Shown in pieces: positions 50,767 through 62,000 of a stretch of DNA of 64,000 bases; positions within the stretch are counted from its first letter, which is position 1, and each line of letters opens with the position of its first letter. This DNA is from Torymus aiolomorphi (taxonomy: Eukaryota > Arthropoda > Insecta > Hymenoptera > Torymidae): assembly GCA_036365515.1 (NCBI GenBank), contig CM070877.1, forward strand, positions 7,511,001 to 7,575,000, read 5' to 3'. The notes below the pieces were generated by a model. That model did no database searches. It saw nothing but the letters and a program-made list of their open reading frames with translations, and was not told where the DNA came from. The translations under genes and the position numbers were made by a program.

Positions 50767-52060
50767 TCTGCTAATTGAAGACAATCAGGCTCATCTAAAA
50801 CTGTAATGATGTTTTGGTCACTACTTTTATGTCATGGAAACCAAATAATAATAATTTTATCAATGCTGATAAGATATGTAAAGCTAATTTTATCCTCTGA
50901 AAAAAATAAAATATCACATTAAAAACAAAACCATTGAATTAAACTTTTCATAATTTTACACAGAGTAAAAAAAACCATATTTTACATTTTTAAATCTTCT
51001 GGTAGTGCTATGAGATAGGTATCAGTAACTGTATTGCCGTGCAACTGTATACAAGCATGAAATGTAACAAAAACCGTCCAGATATTTAATATTCAGATGA
51101 CTCCTTATCGCGGCAGCTTACGGAAAGGTTACACGTCCTTGCACTCAGCAACGTTTTTTTTTACGTTGCACATGCAACAATTGCACCATGAATGTTTACA
51201 ATCTCGCTGCTCACTAATAACGAGAGTAAACCCGTTTCCAAAATATCCCGAAAAAACAGCCGCACCCTTTTATCCAACCATACCTATATCATAATCATCA
51301 CATGACCTTATATAAGTACAACATCGAAAAATCAAATTCGTAATGTCATGCGCGACTAAAAAAGAAAACGGTATTCCAGATGATACTCGCGTCGCAGTGC
51401 GTGTGCATGCCAGGCTGGCATGCACGCTAGCATGCGTGCGTTGGTGTATGCAGCGCCTACGTGAAACTCGTCAGGTTTATACTCTCGTCTCCGTCCCCGC
51501 GGCGCAGCTGCTTTTTCCCGGCGAGCTTGTTATGTCGTTATGCGTTATATGTGATGTCTGTTTTGATAGTAGTAGAGTATAGTACGTAGGCACTATACGT
51601 GTGTGCGCTCAGCTCATCGCCGCCACATAGGGTTATAATCAGCAGCTCGCTGTGTGCTGTTCGCGAGTGTTCCGTCGCAGCTCGCAGGTGAACGTCGCAA
51701 ACGAAAAGAGAGAAAACACGTGGTACTCTTCAAGGATTTTGCGTCTCGACTTGCTGTCGCTCGCCTTCAGTGCTCGATTAATTCAATAATCGTTGTAATA
51801 TTGGTGAGTATCGGTGGGAATGTGGGATTTAGAGCAATCGCTGCTGTTGTAAACAAGGGCAGAAGCAACTGTGTTACCTAACACTCATAGAGCTGTAGAA
51901 TATTTTCGTGTTATATTTCAGAGGTCTGGTAAATTAAAGCTGTGGTTAGTCAGTGCTGTCAGGAGGAGTGAAAGGATAAAAGTGTGTGCCTGACAGGTGC
52001 TGAGGACAACCACAGGGTTTTTCATGTTCATCGAGCAAAGGTTCCGGAACGTCATTGACA
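50767..52060. promoter_or_regulatory. Shared intergenic region of divergent MLYCD and TPP-carrier genes
   Basis: The two genes start in opposite directions from this 1.3 kb. The right half (51340-51720) is CpG-rich and probably holds the carrier promoter; the left side holds the MLYCD 5' end. A noncoding intron for the carrier is likely: donor TTG|GTGAGTAT at 51803/51804 and acceptor TTTATATTTCAG ending at 51921. A 23 bp palindrome lies at 51403-51425. Confidence 0.5.
51403..51425. promoter_or_regulatory. 23 bp palindrome in divergent promoter region
   Basis: GTGCATGCCAG and CTGGCATGCAC are exact inverted 11-mers separated by one G, followed by more GCATGC-type motifs (GCTAGCATGCGTGC). This could be a dimeric factor site. 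No known factor is claimed. Confidence 0.4.
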
Positions 52061-53836
52061 ATGCCGGCCTGTACCTCCTCAGAGCCAGGTTACCACCACG
52101 CCATTGCTGGGGCAGTCAGCGGATGCTTGACGAGGTTCATATGCCAGCCACTAGACGTGGTCAAGATTAGATTTCAGGTAAGATCAATGTACTATACCAG
52201 TGCACATATATCCTTATTGACAATACATGTCAGAATTCACTTATTAGTATTAGAATATCAATAAGAGACAAATAATTACCTATTTTGTGTATTGTCAATT
52301 ATTAAGGGTAATAATGAATATGATGATGTAATGTTTTTTTTATAAACAGTACAAAAACATCTTTCATAACAATGCTTATCTTCAATAAAACTTTTTGAAT
52401 AAAAAACTTGAATTAAACTATAGTTACCTATGCTTTTTAGAAGTTCTAATAGATTAAATCTATTTTGAAGAAAAAATGAGAATGTTTAACTGTGTATTTT
52501 TTATGTTATATAAGAATAAATTTTAAATTTGTAGTTACAAGTGGAACCGATTAAGAAACATTCTACAAGCAAATATCATTCAATGCTCCAAACATTTCGT
52601 CTTATTGTTAAGGAGGAAACTTTTTCTGCTCTTTGGAAAGGACATGTTCCAGCTCAACTATTATCCGTGATTTATGGAACAAGCCAGGTGTGTACATACT
52701 CCTTCAAAAGAAAAACACTGAAATTGAATGTAAACAATGAATAAAATTTAGGTCATTTGATACTTCTGTCATAATACACATCTAATTCTTGAAAAACACC
52801 CAATTTCATTTTTTTTAAGTAAAATATATATAACCATAATTATAATAATTTTTAATTATATTTTTATTTCAGTTTTATGTGTATACAATCATTAACCAAC
52901 ATTTGGAAGAAGTCGACTCCCTCAGTGATAAGACCAAAACAGTTCATTTTTTAAGTGGAGCACTAGCAGGCTGCTTTGCCACTGTCACTTCCTTTCCTAT
53001 GGATACTGTAAGAACTAGGCTAATTGCACAATCATCTCAGTATGCAGCATACAAAGGAACCGTTCACTCGTGCATGCAAGTATTTTAATCTAAATTTTCA
53101 AATTAAATTATACTACAGTCTGACAAAGAAAAAAACTTCCATTACATTCGTGAATAAATTTCGCTACCTTTATTCACTTATTATCTAGATTGGTTATTTT
53201 TTATAAATTGTGTATGTCTAATTTATTTTGATCTCCTATATTTTCAATCAATTTAATCTGTCTAATCCGTATATTTTAGGACGATTTGTAGGACTGAATC
53301 ACCAAAAGGTCTCTTTCGCGGTTTGTTACCTACAATGCTTCAGATTGCACCACATGCTGGCTTGCAATTTGGAACTTACGAGCTTGTAAAGGATATCAAG
53401 TTTCTACCAGCTAACGAGCCGGAAGATTCGGTAACAATAACTCAATTCTCTAAATTTCATTTAACAAACAGAATCAACTTATAGCTTTTTCTTTTTATTG
53501 TAGCATCACCACAAGAGAGTAGGTGTGATCAACAGCTTGGTTGGTGGCTGCCTAGCTGGTCTAGTAGCAAAAACTATAGTCTATCCCCTGGATCTAGCCA
53601 GAAAGCGCCTGCAGATACAGGGCTTCGAGCACGGTCGAAGGGGTTTCGGCAACTTCTTCCGTTGCAATGGCCTCGCCCACTGCCTCGCGTTGACTGTGAA
53701 GCAAGAGGGCATGGTCGGGCTGTTCAAGGGCCTTGGGCCTAGTCAGTTTAAAGCTGCTCTCATGACCGCGCTTCATTTCACGTTCTACGAGCAGGCTTTG
53801 AATTTCATTCGCAGTTTCAATGAAACAGATCCGTAG
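52061..53836 (+). CDS. SLC25A19: Mitochondrial thiamine pyrophosphate carrier (SLC25A19/Tpc)
   Basis: Inner-membrane carrier importing thiamine pyrophosphate in exchange for nucleotides. Exons 52061-52177, 52535-52687, 52873-53075, 53280-53430, 53504-53836; 318 residues. Three carrier repeats show the signature PX[DE]XX[KR]: PLDVVKIRFQ (repeat 1), PMDTVRTRLI (repeat 2) and PLDLARKRLQIQG (repeat 3). Each has a GxxAGxx-type helix before or after it (AIAGAVSGCL, LSGALAGCF, LVGGCLAGL). RKRLQIQGFE and the overall text favour the TPP carrier over other SLC25 members. Intron 3 appears to start with GC (AT|GCAAGT): this gives the correct frame and family spacing, whereas the adjacent GTATTT site breaks the frame and GTGCAT six bases upstream would delete two residues. 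Polyadenylation signal AATAAA near 53851. Confidence 0.93.
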
Positions 53837-55100
53837 TTATAAATACCGAAAAATAAACATTATCAATGCGCCTGTAAATATACATAGTGATATTAGCCTA
53901 TTATATTATGCTTTTATTATTTTATTTATGTCTCCTTTCGCTAATCACATTTATTGCAGTTAATATGTATATACATATTTACGTGACATACAGACCGTTT
54001 ACATCTGTAATAGGAGCGTTTTTGTACTCTTTTATACTGATAGCAAGTTACCTTGCTGACTACGAACGTCCTAATTCTTTAGGTAATGGTTGAAGACTTT
54101 TCGAACGGTTTATTTGCGGCTTGTTAGAATCGTTTCTAATTTACGTGTTTTTGGTTACACATTTTTGTACTCAATGTGTGAAATTAAAAATAAATGTTGC
54201 TAATAAAAAGAACGATTCATGCACTACCTCGTACTTTACGTTGTCATCCAAAGTACTTATTGATAAACTAATAAATTTAATAAAAGCTCAAGAATTTTTA
54301 GATTTATCTTTCAGTATGATAAGGTGATATTAAGAAATATGCAAGTATAATTTTACCAAAAATAATTTGTAATCAATAAAGAATAAATAATATTTTGAGT
54401 TTACTTTCTTGACAGCGTTATTTAAATTAAGAACTTACACAGGTATACACTTATTTTATTGTAAAGACGTACCTATTCTCAAAATCTGTATAAATTATCT
54501 TTATTCTTAAAATTACAAAGGTTAAAAAAAAGTTTTAAAGGCTCTAATTTTGCGCGCGCTTTTGCTCCACAATACTTGTCGATTTCTTCGCTGATTGGCT
54601 GATTCTCAAAAGCTGACCAATCAACGACATCCTACTCCAAAAGTATTTCGGAGCAAGGAGCTTGAATGTGAGAAGTCCTTAATGAACCGCCAATTTTTTG
54701 TTTTAATTAAGAGTTAAACCTGGTTTAACGTAAATTTGATAGTACAACCATTAAAGAACTTGATTTTACTTAATAGAAAATTATATATTAAAACATTTTA
54801 AAGTTATTTATCTTAGGCCTAAGCACGACTTTGCAAGTTTATTCTTTCAAACAAGCAAAATCACCTATTTTTATAAAAAAAAAACCAGCACCTAAACAAG
54901 AAAATCCAGCGGAACCCCAATCACCTTCCGGCTTCCACCCACAATATCCCCCAATCCTTGAAATTCCAGACCCGCCTACCACAAAACCGGAAACTCCCAA
55001 TGCGAACTCCCCACCGCTCACTCCAAGACAGTCGCAAATCGCAAGTAGATTTTTCCATAAATCGCAGGGGCGCCAGCTGATACGGCCCTGTGCGTGTCCG
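53837..55100. other. Intergenic region after the TPP carrier
   Basis: Contains the carrier 3' UTR and AT-rich spacer. A CCAAT-containing inverted pair (GATTGGCTGATT and GCTGACCAATC) occurs near 54590-54625. The open frame at 54831-55364 is proline- and arginine-rich without recognisable motif and overlaps the SPS first exon, so it is not called. Confidence 0.45.
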
Positions 55101-55280
55101 CGCCTTCTACAATATCCCGCGCGTCGCGCCGCCGCCAGCATAAGCGTCCGTGTCGGCCATATTGGCGCTAATCCCGCCTCAGATCCCAGCGCCGGTGCCG
55201 TCGTCGCCAGCTCCACGTTCCCAAGCTCACCGAGCAGGTCGATCCTCCTCCGAAGCCGCAAAATTTTCGCAAAATTGTTC
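55100..55280 (+). promoter_or_regulatory. CpG-rich promoter and noncoding first exon of the SPS gene
   Basis: CpG-rich sequence with a GGCCATATTGGC motif (YY1-like) near 55155 ends at a consensus donor TTC|GTAAGT at 55280/55281. The matching acceptor is CTAAGGATCAG ending at 56221, 30 bases before the SPS ATG. The transcription start was not located. Confidence 0.45.
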
Positions 55281-56251
55281 GTAAGTACGCGAGATTTACC
55301 TGGCGTTGTGAAAAATCCGCGAAATCGGTCATTTTTGGGCTTTACCAGGACAATTGGCGCGTAGTGTGTGCAGGCCTGCAGTCTGGGCAGTGTGCGTGTG
55401 GCCGCCGCTTAAGCCGTCTGAGGTGGCGTCTACATAGGCTTCGTTCGGTTCGGTGTGCGGTGCATGTCTTTTTCTTTTTCCGGCGTGCGTGTGTATATAA
55501 ACGTAGAGGCAAGATGATTTTATTTAGCATTGCTTTTTTGAGAGAATGGGTTGTGGCTTGTGGGTGGTGCGATTGATGAGAGTATGGGATCTAGGATCGG
55601 AAATAGGTTACCTATTGTTAACATGACTAGAATGCAAAGTGGTCGACTGTTTTTGCGGAGATTCTTGACAAGTGCGCGAATGTGCAGTGTTGTTCTGTAA
55701 GATTGCCAGAACTGATCAGTTTTGGAGTATCGATATCGTAGTTTAGCTTTATGGAAACAGAACAATATGAAATTTTAAATTAGAGCTATTTGAATTTTTA
55801 TTATTCAATTTCATAATATGTATTTTTGTTTCAGGTTTGGAGACATTTTTTTTCTAGGAATAATTCTAGAGAATTTAGGTTTGTTTGATTTAAGAGTCTA
55901 TTAGTATAAGAATTCAAATTTTATATTCATAAAATTTTAGAAAAAAAAAATAAGAACAGGACTATTATTTATTTTATATATTTTGTAAATGATAAATTAC
56001 ATTTTAAGTATAAAAAGTATTTGTTTTTGAAAAATTAAATATCTTATTTATTTAAATTTTTGTTAAGTAACATCTTTTTTGTTTAAAAAATATTTTCAAA
56101 TATAAATATAAAATTGATAAGTAAGCCTTTTTTAAAGTAATAACTTTGATTCAATTCTTAAATCAAATAAATCTTTTTTCTTGCTAAAACTTGGATCTAG
56201 ACTTTTCTTACTAAGGATCAGAATTGAAGGACTACGCTTAAAAGAAGAAGA

Positions 56252-57917
56252 ATGTCGGACCTTCAAGGAGTACCAATGACACAGGATGCCCTGTCCGTGG
56301 CTCAGCTGGAGCTAGGAGGCAATCCCAATGCCCTTGCGCTGCGTAGACCTTTTGATCCGGTTGCTCATGACCTGGATGCCACCTTCCGCTTAACGCGGTT
56401 TGCTGACTTAAAAGGATGAGGGTGTAAGGTCCCCCAGGAGATTCTTGGTAAACTCCTTGAGGGACTGCAGGCTGATGATGGTGGTGCTCAAGATCATGAG
56501 CATGCCCACTTTATGCATATGGCTACGCCGCGCATCGGGATTGGTATGGATTCCTCTGTAACTCCACTGAGGCATGGTGGGCTTAGCCTTGTGCAAACAA
56601 CAGACTTCTTTTATCCCCTTGTTGACGATCCATACATGATGGGTGAGTTACAATTAAAGAGTTGATGCAGTATTTTAGTTTTAAATTGTAACTATAAATA
56701 ACTTTATTCTTTTTTTTTTTTCAGGTAAAATTGCATGTGCCAATGTGATCAGTGATCTTTATGCCATGGGAGTGACGGAGTGTGACAACATGCTGATGCT
56801 GCTGGGGGTCAGTACAAAAATGACTGAGAAAGAGAGAGACGTAGTTGTTCCTTTGATTATGAGGGGTTTCAAGGATTCTGCACTGGAGGCAGGCACAACA
56901 GTTACTGGTGGACAAACGGTTGTCAATCCTTGGTGCACTATTGGTGGTGTTGCTACAACAGTCTGTCAGCCGAATGAATACATAGTGTAATTATTATTTA
57001 TAATTTTTCTTGCAAATACTTTTTCCAAAAATCAATGTTATTATTCTGCTTGCAGTCCAGATAACGCCGTTGTGGGAGACGTATTGGTATTAACGAAACC
57101 TCTAGGTACGCAAGTGGCCGTGAACGCGCATCAATGGCTTGATCAGCCAGATCGTTGGAACCGCATCAAACTCGTCGTCAGTGAGGACGACGTTCGCAAG
57201 GCTTATCAGCGTGCAATGGACAGTATGGCTAGACTCAACAGAATAGGTGATTCACTTTATCAAGCATTCACTGCAGATCTTTTTGTAACCAATATTTCAT
57301 TTCATAGCGGCGCGACTAATGCACAAGTACAACGCACACGGAGCCACGGATGTTACGGGTTTTGGGCTACTAGGTCACGCCCAAAACTTGGCCAAGCACC
57401 AAAAGAACGAGGTTTCATTCGTCATTCACAATCTGCCGGTTATTGCGAAAATGGCCGCAGTGGCCAAAGCCTGCGGTAACATGTTCCAGCTCCTGCAAGG
57501 ACATTCGGCCGAGACCAGCGGTGGACTTTTAATCTGTCTACCCCGAGAACAGGTGTGTAATTCACAGGCTTAGAGTTAGAAATTTTGTCGTAATCTCGAA
57601 GCCTAAAGGCAGTAATTAATAAATAGTGCATCTGGTGCATATACGTGCATCCAACGCACAAAAATGCATCCGCTGCATACTTGTTCACTTTTTTTTTTAA
57701 AGTGAAAGATAAACTTGAAGAATATATGATATTCACAAAATAAAACTAATTATGTTATCATTAGGCTGCTGCATACTGCAAGGATATTGAGAAGCAAGAG
57801 GGCTATCAGGCCTGGATCATCGGCATCGTGGAGAAGGGCAACCGCACGGCGCGAATAATTGACAAGCCGCGAGTGATCGAAGTGCCAGCTAAAGAAAAGG
57901 ACGGCGAGCTGTGGTAG
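56252..57917 (+). CDS. SPS1: Selenophosphate synthetase family protein with in-frame UGA (SPS1-UGA type)
   Basis: SelD/SPS family ATP-dependent enzyme. Exons 56252-56642, 56725-56986, 57056-57246, 57308-57552, 57765-57917; 413 codons plus stop, phases consistent. Codon 56 (56417-56419) is TGA, at the catalytic position that is Cys or Sec in true selenophosphate synthetases: context [18 protein letters not shown]. The following 750+ codon-equivalents of spliced frame stay open and conserved: [82 protein letters not shown] stem-loop follows the TGA. The known hymenopteran SPS1-UGA gene has this design without Sec machinery; the inserted amino acid is unknown and the product probably does not make selenophosphate. 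I saw no convincing SECIS in 57918-58550. The 5' UTR is split by an intron. Confidence 0.95.
56417..56465 (+). promoter_or_regulatory. UGA codon and downstream read-through stem-loop (HRE-like)
   Basis: TGA at 56417-56419 is followed after 9 nt by GTCCC CCAGGAG, a 12 nt loop, and CTCCTTG A GGGAC. The arms pair over 12 positions with one C-U mismatch and one bulged A. Position and shape match the hymenopteran read-through element and SECIS-like recoding elements described for SPS genes. It lies wholly inside coding sequence. Confidence 0.8.
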
Positions 57918-60572
57918 AAAAAAGGCAAATAGTCTGAATTGAACCATTCCCACGTAAAGGAAGACAGAGAGAAAAAGAACGAGAAGAGAAGGGAACGATA
58001 CTTGATGTTTATCAGTAAGATTTTTACATTTTATCCTGCACCAACGCGCACCTCATTGCCCCGATCAATTGTATTTCAAAAGAGAGATGAATAGAGGGAG
58101 AAGCTCTTCGACAATATTTTTCACGTGATCGTTGCCTACTGCACTCATCGAGGACTCGGGTATACATCATCATCATCATCAGAGAGTTCCACAACTCGTT
58201 TTCTCTTTATTCTATTCTGTCTCGGCGAGTTGTCCCACCTCCTATGCATTGTATGTAGTTCGTAAAGATATACAGATTTCTTATCGAAAAAATCCTGTCT
58301 GTGAAGATACGAGCGAGGGGCAAAAATGGCAATTGCAAGAAGAAGAACGTTATATCCACTCCTGGGTCTTCCTGTAATTTGGACACGTCGAGCTCAACAT
58401 ATAACAAGCACGCGCTTATCGCTGCGAACGGGAATAGTTCCAATGGGAGGGAATCAAAGGAAAGAAATGCACATCCTCACGTTCGCTTTTCGCGAATGAT
58501 ATTCTCATATTATATATATATATAGACATACTTTGCTGTATTTTTTATTGAGTTAGTGCGTTATAGTTTTTGTTTGGAAAAATGAAATTTTTTCAACGAT
58601 AATTAAAACAAACTAACATGTTGCGCAAAGCTTATAGTTTTTACTATGTCAAATTTCTATTTTAAATACGAATTTTATTATTCATTGCAAATTGTATGTT
58701 GATCTAAAATAAATTTATATGACTATAATCAAATTATTTTTAGACAAAAAGGATGAAGGTAGAATAATTAAACGTTTGAGTAATAGACATCCTTACACGC
58801 TTTTCTCGGATTATGATTTTTAATTTTTGCTGTAATTTATTGAGAATCATGTTGGGATTTGCGAAAAACAGGTGGACCTAGGTCCTAACGTTGTATTAGT
58901 TTTTCATATGAATAAAATGCTACTTTGTCAATAAGTCAATTGTGTTTTCATTTTCACGTGAAAGTATTGATCAATATTAATACGTATCGCGCGTTTATCT
59001 AGAAAGATTTTAGAAATCTATGATAAATACACTAATCTTCTATTAATATTTCAGCTGCATGGACTATTCGTTTAAATTACATTGATACATTGATTGATTT
59101 ATTTACAATTTTTTAAAGGGCAGTGCAAAAACTGACGATGGTTCTGCAGCATAGCATAATAACCATATAATCCATCTTTACTACTTGTCATATACCTTCA
59201 ACTCCAATGCACTACTACATACCAGACTGCGATCGCAAACCGCAATCAGCCGCTCATGCATCACCAGACAAACAATCCAATTACCCATTGTACCAGCACC
59301 CTTTCGCACTTCAATTCATCACATCCCCACACAGACAACTTGTTCGCGGGCGCGCGCGCACGTTACGTAAGTCCGCGCGCACTCCAGTATATTTCATAGC
59401 GCCTGCATGTATACACGGTTAACACGGTAGCACGTACTATTTGTCGACGTTGTGCCAGTGGACGCGATTGAGACACTGCGACGGTGACGATGAATGGGCC
59501 ACGCGCAACGACTGTCATTGCGTGAGAGAACCAAGATGCTGCGGCTGCTGCACTTTTGTAAGAGTCACATGTGTGTATGGGGTTTTTGCGAATCCTAACC
59601 TCGAAGCTTCGGACGTACGATCGTTTATTTATATTTGCTTCGCAAGCTTTTTTCGTGTGCTTAATTTGTTCTTTACTTATATATGATTGACTGGCTTAAC
59701 TGTTTGTACTACTTGTACAACACCTACTGAGAGGTGTGCTTTTGTCATATATGTAGTTGGAAGAGAATGCGTTGTATGTATGCTTGCTTTTCGCGTGTAC
59801 ATAAATATGTATATAATGCAAAAAGAGTAAAAAAGTCATATGTGGCACTCGCAATTATATAGTTAAACTTACGTGTTATGTAAATAATCTTATCTCGTTC
59901 TTAATAATAAGATTCTATAGACGATGCACGTGAAATAATATATAGTTTGACCTCTTCTGCTAGTCGATCAGTCGAATAAAAAATGAAAGTTAAATTAATA
60001 ATAATTAACGATTGACTTATGTGCCATTGTTTGTTCGGTACTTTGTTTCATTTGTGTTTATTTTATTTTGTCATTATTCGCACTTTGGACGTCACAAACC
60101 TCTTTTTTTTTACAGATTTTGCAAAACTTGCGTATAAAGTATCCCTAGCAGAATAGATTTCCCTGACCTTGTGTATTTTTAATACAAAACGTCTGATTCT
60201 CACATCTCGCATTCAGTAAATTCTTATAAATAAACCTGCGCATACTTAAAATTTTTCCAAAAAAAAACTTCATAGTCTCCAACTCTCTGACACACTGGTT
60301 TTTAACACAACATATCGACCAAAATTAGACGCATCCATTTGTAACATATCATATTTATCTCTTCAGATTACAAATTCATAATTTCGTTTTTATGTAAAAT
60401 CAAATCCACAACTCTCCTCGTAAAACGCTATAAGCAACCGTATAGAACTTTGCACCAAAGCCACACGTATAGTAGTCAATATACGAAAGAAAAAGCCAAG
60501 CCAGCGAAACCAATTCCAGGATAACGAAAAACGAGAGAAAATACTTAATACCTAATAGAGAAAGAGAATAAA
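57918..60572. other. SPS 3' UTR and intergenic region
   Basis: No exon recognised. The first 600 bases are likely SPS 3' UTR. A CpG-rich patch near 59330-59530 may belong to the promoter of the gene starting at 60573. No clear SECIS core (ATGA with opposing GA in a paired context) was found by eye. Confidence 0.45.
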
Positions 60573-60715
60573 ATGAGCCGAAGCCTGCGCTTGATCGGGA
60601 CGATCACCGGGCTACTCGGGGCGCTGCTAATCGCCTGGTATATCGCCCCGCCACCGCCGTCATCGACGTCGACCGGAGATCTTATAAGCTATTATGATTT
60701 GCAATGGCTCTTTGC
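60573..60715 (+). CDS. First coding exon of an unrecognised signal-anchored protein
   Basis: ATG 60573 opens 47 codons ending in phase 2 at a consensus donor GC|GTAAGT. The product starts MSRSLRLIGTITGLLGALLI: a short basic lead followed by about 18 hydrophobic residues, then APPPPSSTSTG. That is a signal anchor or uncleaved signal peptide of a membrane or secreted protein. No further exon was recognised before the window ends, so the gene continues to the right. The intron begins with a long GA repeat. GC-rich codons here differ sharply from the AT-rich flanks, as expected of a real exon. Confidence 0.65.
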
Positions 60716-60720
60716 GTAAG

Positions 60721-60899
<179 letters not shown>

Positions 60900-61282
60900 C
60901 ATGAGGTTGTTTTTCGTATTTGCGATTATAGTACAAAGCTGCTCGCGCTAGGGTTTGGAGAGTATTTCGTACACTGCAGATGCGATTTTTCAATAATTTT
61001 GTTGCTCATTTCTTTTTTCGTTATCTTATCGTGATCGTCATTTGTAACGATTCTCGGTAAACAATCAACCAACTGCAAAAATGTCTTTTATAAATTTTTT
61101 ACAAAAAAATGTATTAACCATCATCCACTTGAATTGTACGCAAAGCTTGTAAATGTATCTTGAATCATAGATTATCATAGCAATTAACAAGAAAATACTA
61201 TACAGCAACCCTACGGAAAAAACTCATGATGGTTGAGATCTCACGTGAGTTCTCACGTTCAAATCTCACCTGACTTAAAAAC

Positions 61283-62000
61283 CACACGGAAAAAAATTTA
61301 GGATCTCCAGACCTCCGGTATATATGGACTCCGTGCAATACCATCGATCGTCTTAATTTATGACGAATTTGGAATTAAGGTGTATCCAAAGTTGAACCTG
61401 TAAGAATCCAATATCTTCGGAGTCTTCACGATTCAAAAACGTATGTTCTGAACTCCAATTCGGTCATCCCCAGACTCCGAGATTTTCGGTATTGTAGCGA
61501 TTCCACTTTGGACGTCTGAGGCCCCCATCTCTGGTATCGTGGCGCGACAGCGTTGAGAGAAGGGGAACGGTCCGCATTTGCGCGCGTTTTTCTCATATAT
61601 ATATGCGTTTCATCATTATATATCAAAGTATTATTATAGTATAATATAGCACACACGTTTTGAACCGTTTATATATATTATATTATTATATTTATGAAGC
61701 GGCGCGCGTGAAATACGTCCGAATGTATAGTCGACCCGCCGAGATACCAAGAATGGGGGCCTGAGGACTCAATCGGGCGTATCCCGACAGTACCGAAAGT
61801 CTCGGAGTCCCCGCCATTCCAACATGGCATACACATAATCCCATTTTGAGATCCGTACACAACCGAAATTGTTGGAGTCCACGCAATTCAATTTTGAAGT
61901 GACTACATTCAATTTTGGACGCGTACAGATACGGTATTTTTTGGATTTCTGTTAATTCCATACCTCCGACATCCCAGGCTTCCAAATTTTTTTCCGTGTA
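61283..62000. mobile_element. Imperfect fold-back element of about 715 bp with ACACGGAAAAAAATTT ends
   Basis: The left end ACACGGAAAAAAATTTAGG and the right end, reversed, ACACGGAAAAAAATTTGG match. Further in, pairs such as GGCCCCCATCTCTGGTAT with ATACCAAGAATGGGGGCC, and several ACTCCGAGA-type blocks, show the symmetry runs through the whole element at lower identity. Short open frames inside are noncoding. Confidence 0.75.

Noticed and set aside
54831..55364. Pro/Arg-rich ORF of 177 codons upstream of SPS
   Set aside because: Overlaps a CpG island and a strong splice donor; composition follows base content; better explained as promoter and noncoding exon.
56252..56419. SPS gene read as a pseudogene because of the early in-frame TGA
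   Set aside because: The frame after the TGA is fully open, conserved and correctly spliced, and the TGA sits exactly at the known recoding position.
57918..58600. Possible SECIS element in the SPS 3' UTR (ATGA motifs near 58086 and 58495)
   Set aside because: I could not find a paired stem with the opposing GA and the unpaired AA at proper spacing; hymenopteran SPS1-UGA is not expected to have one.
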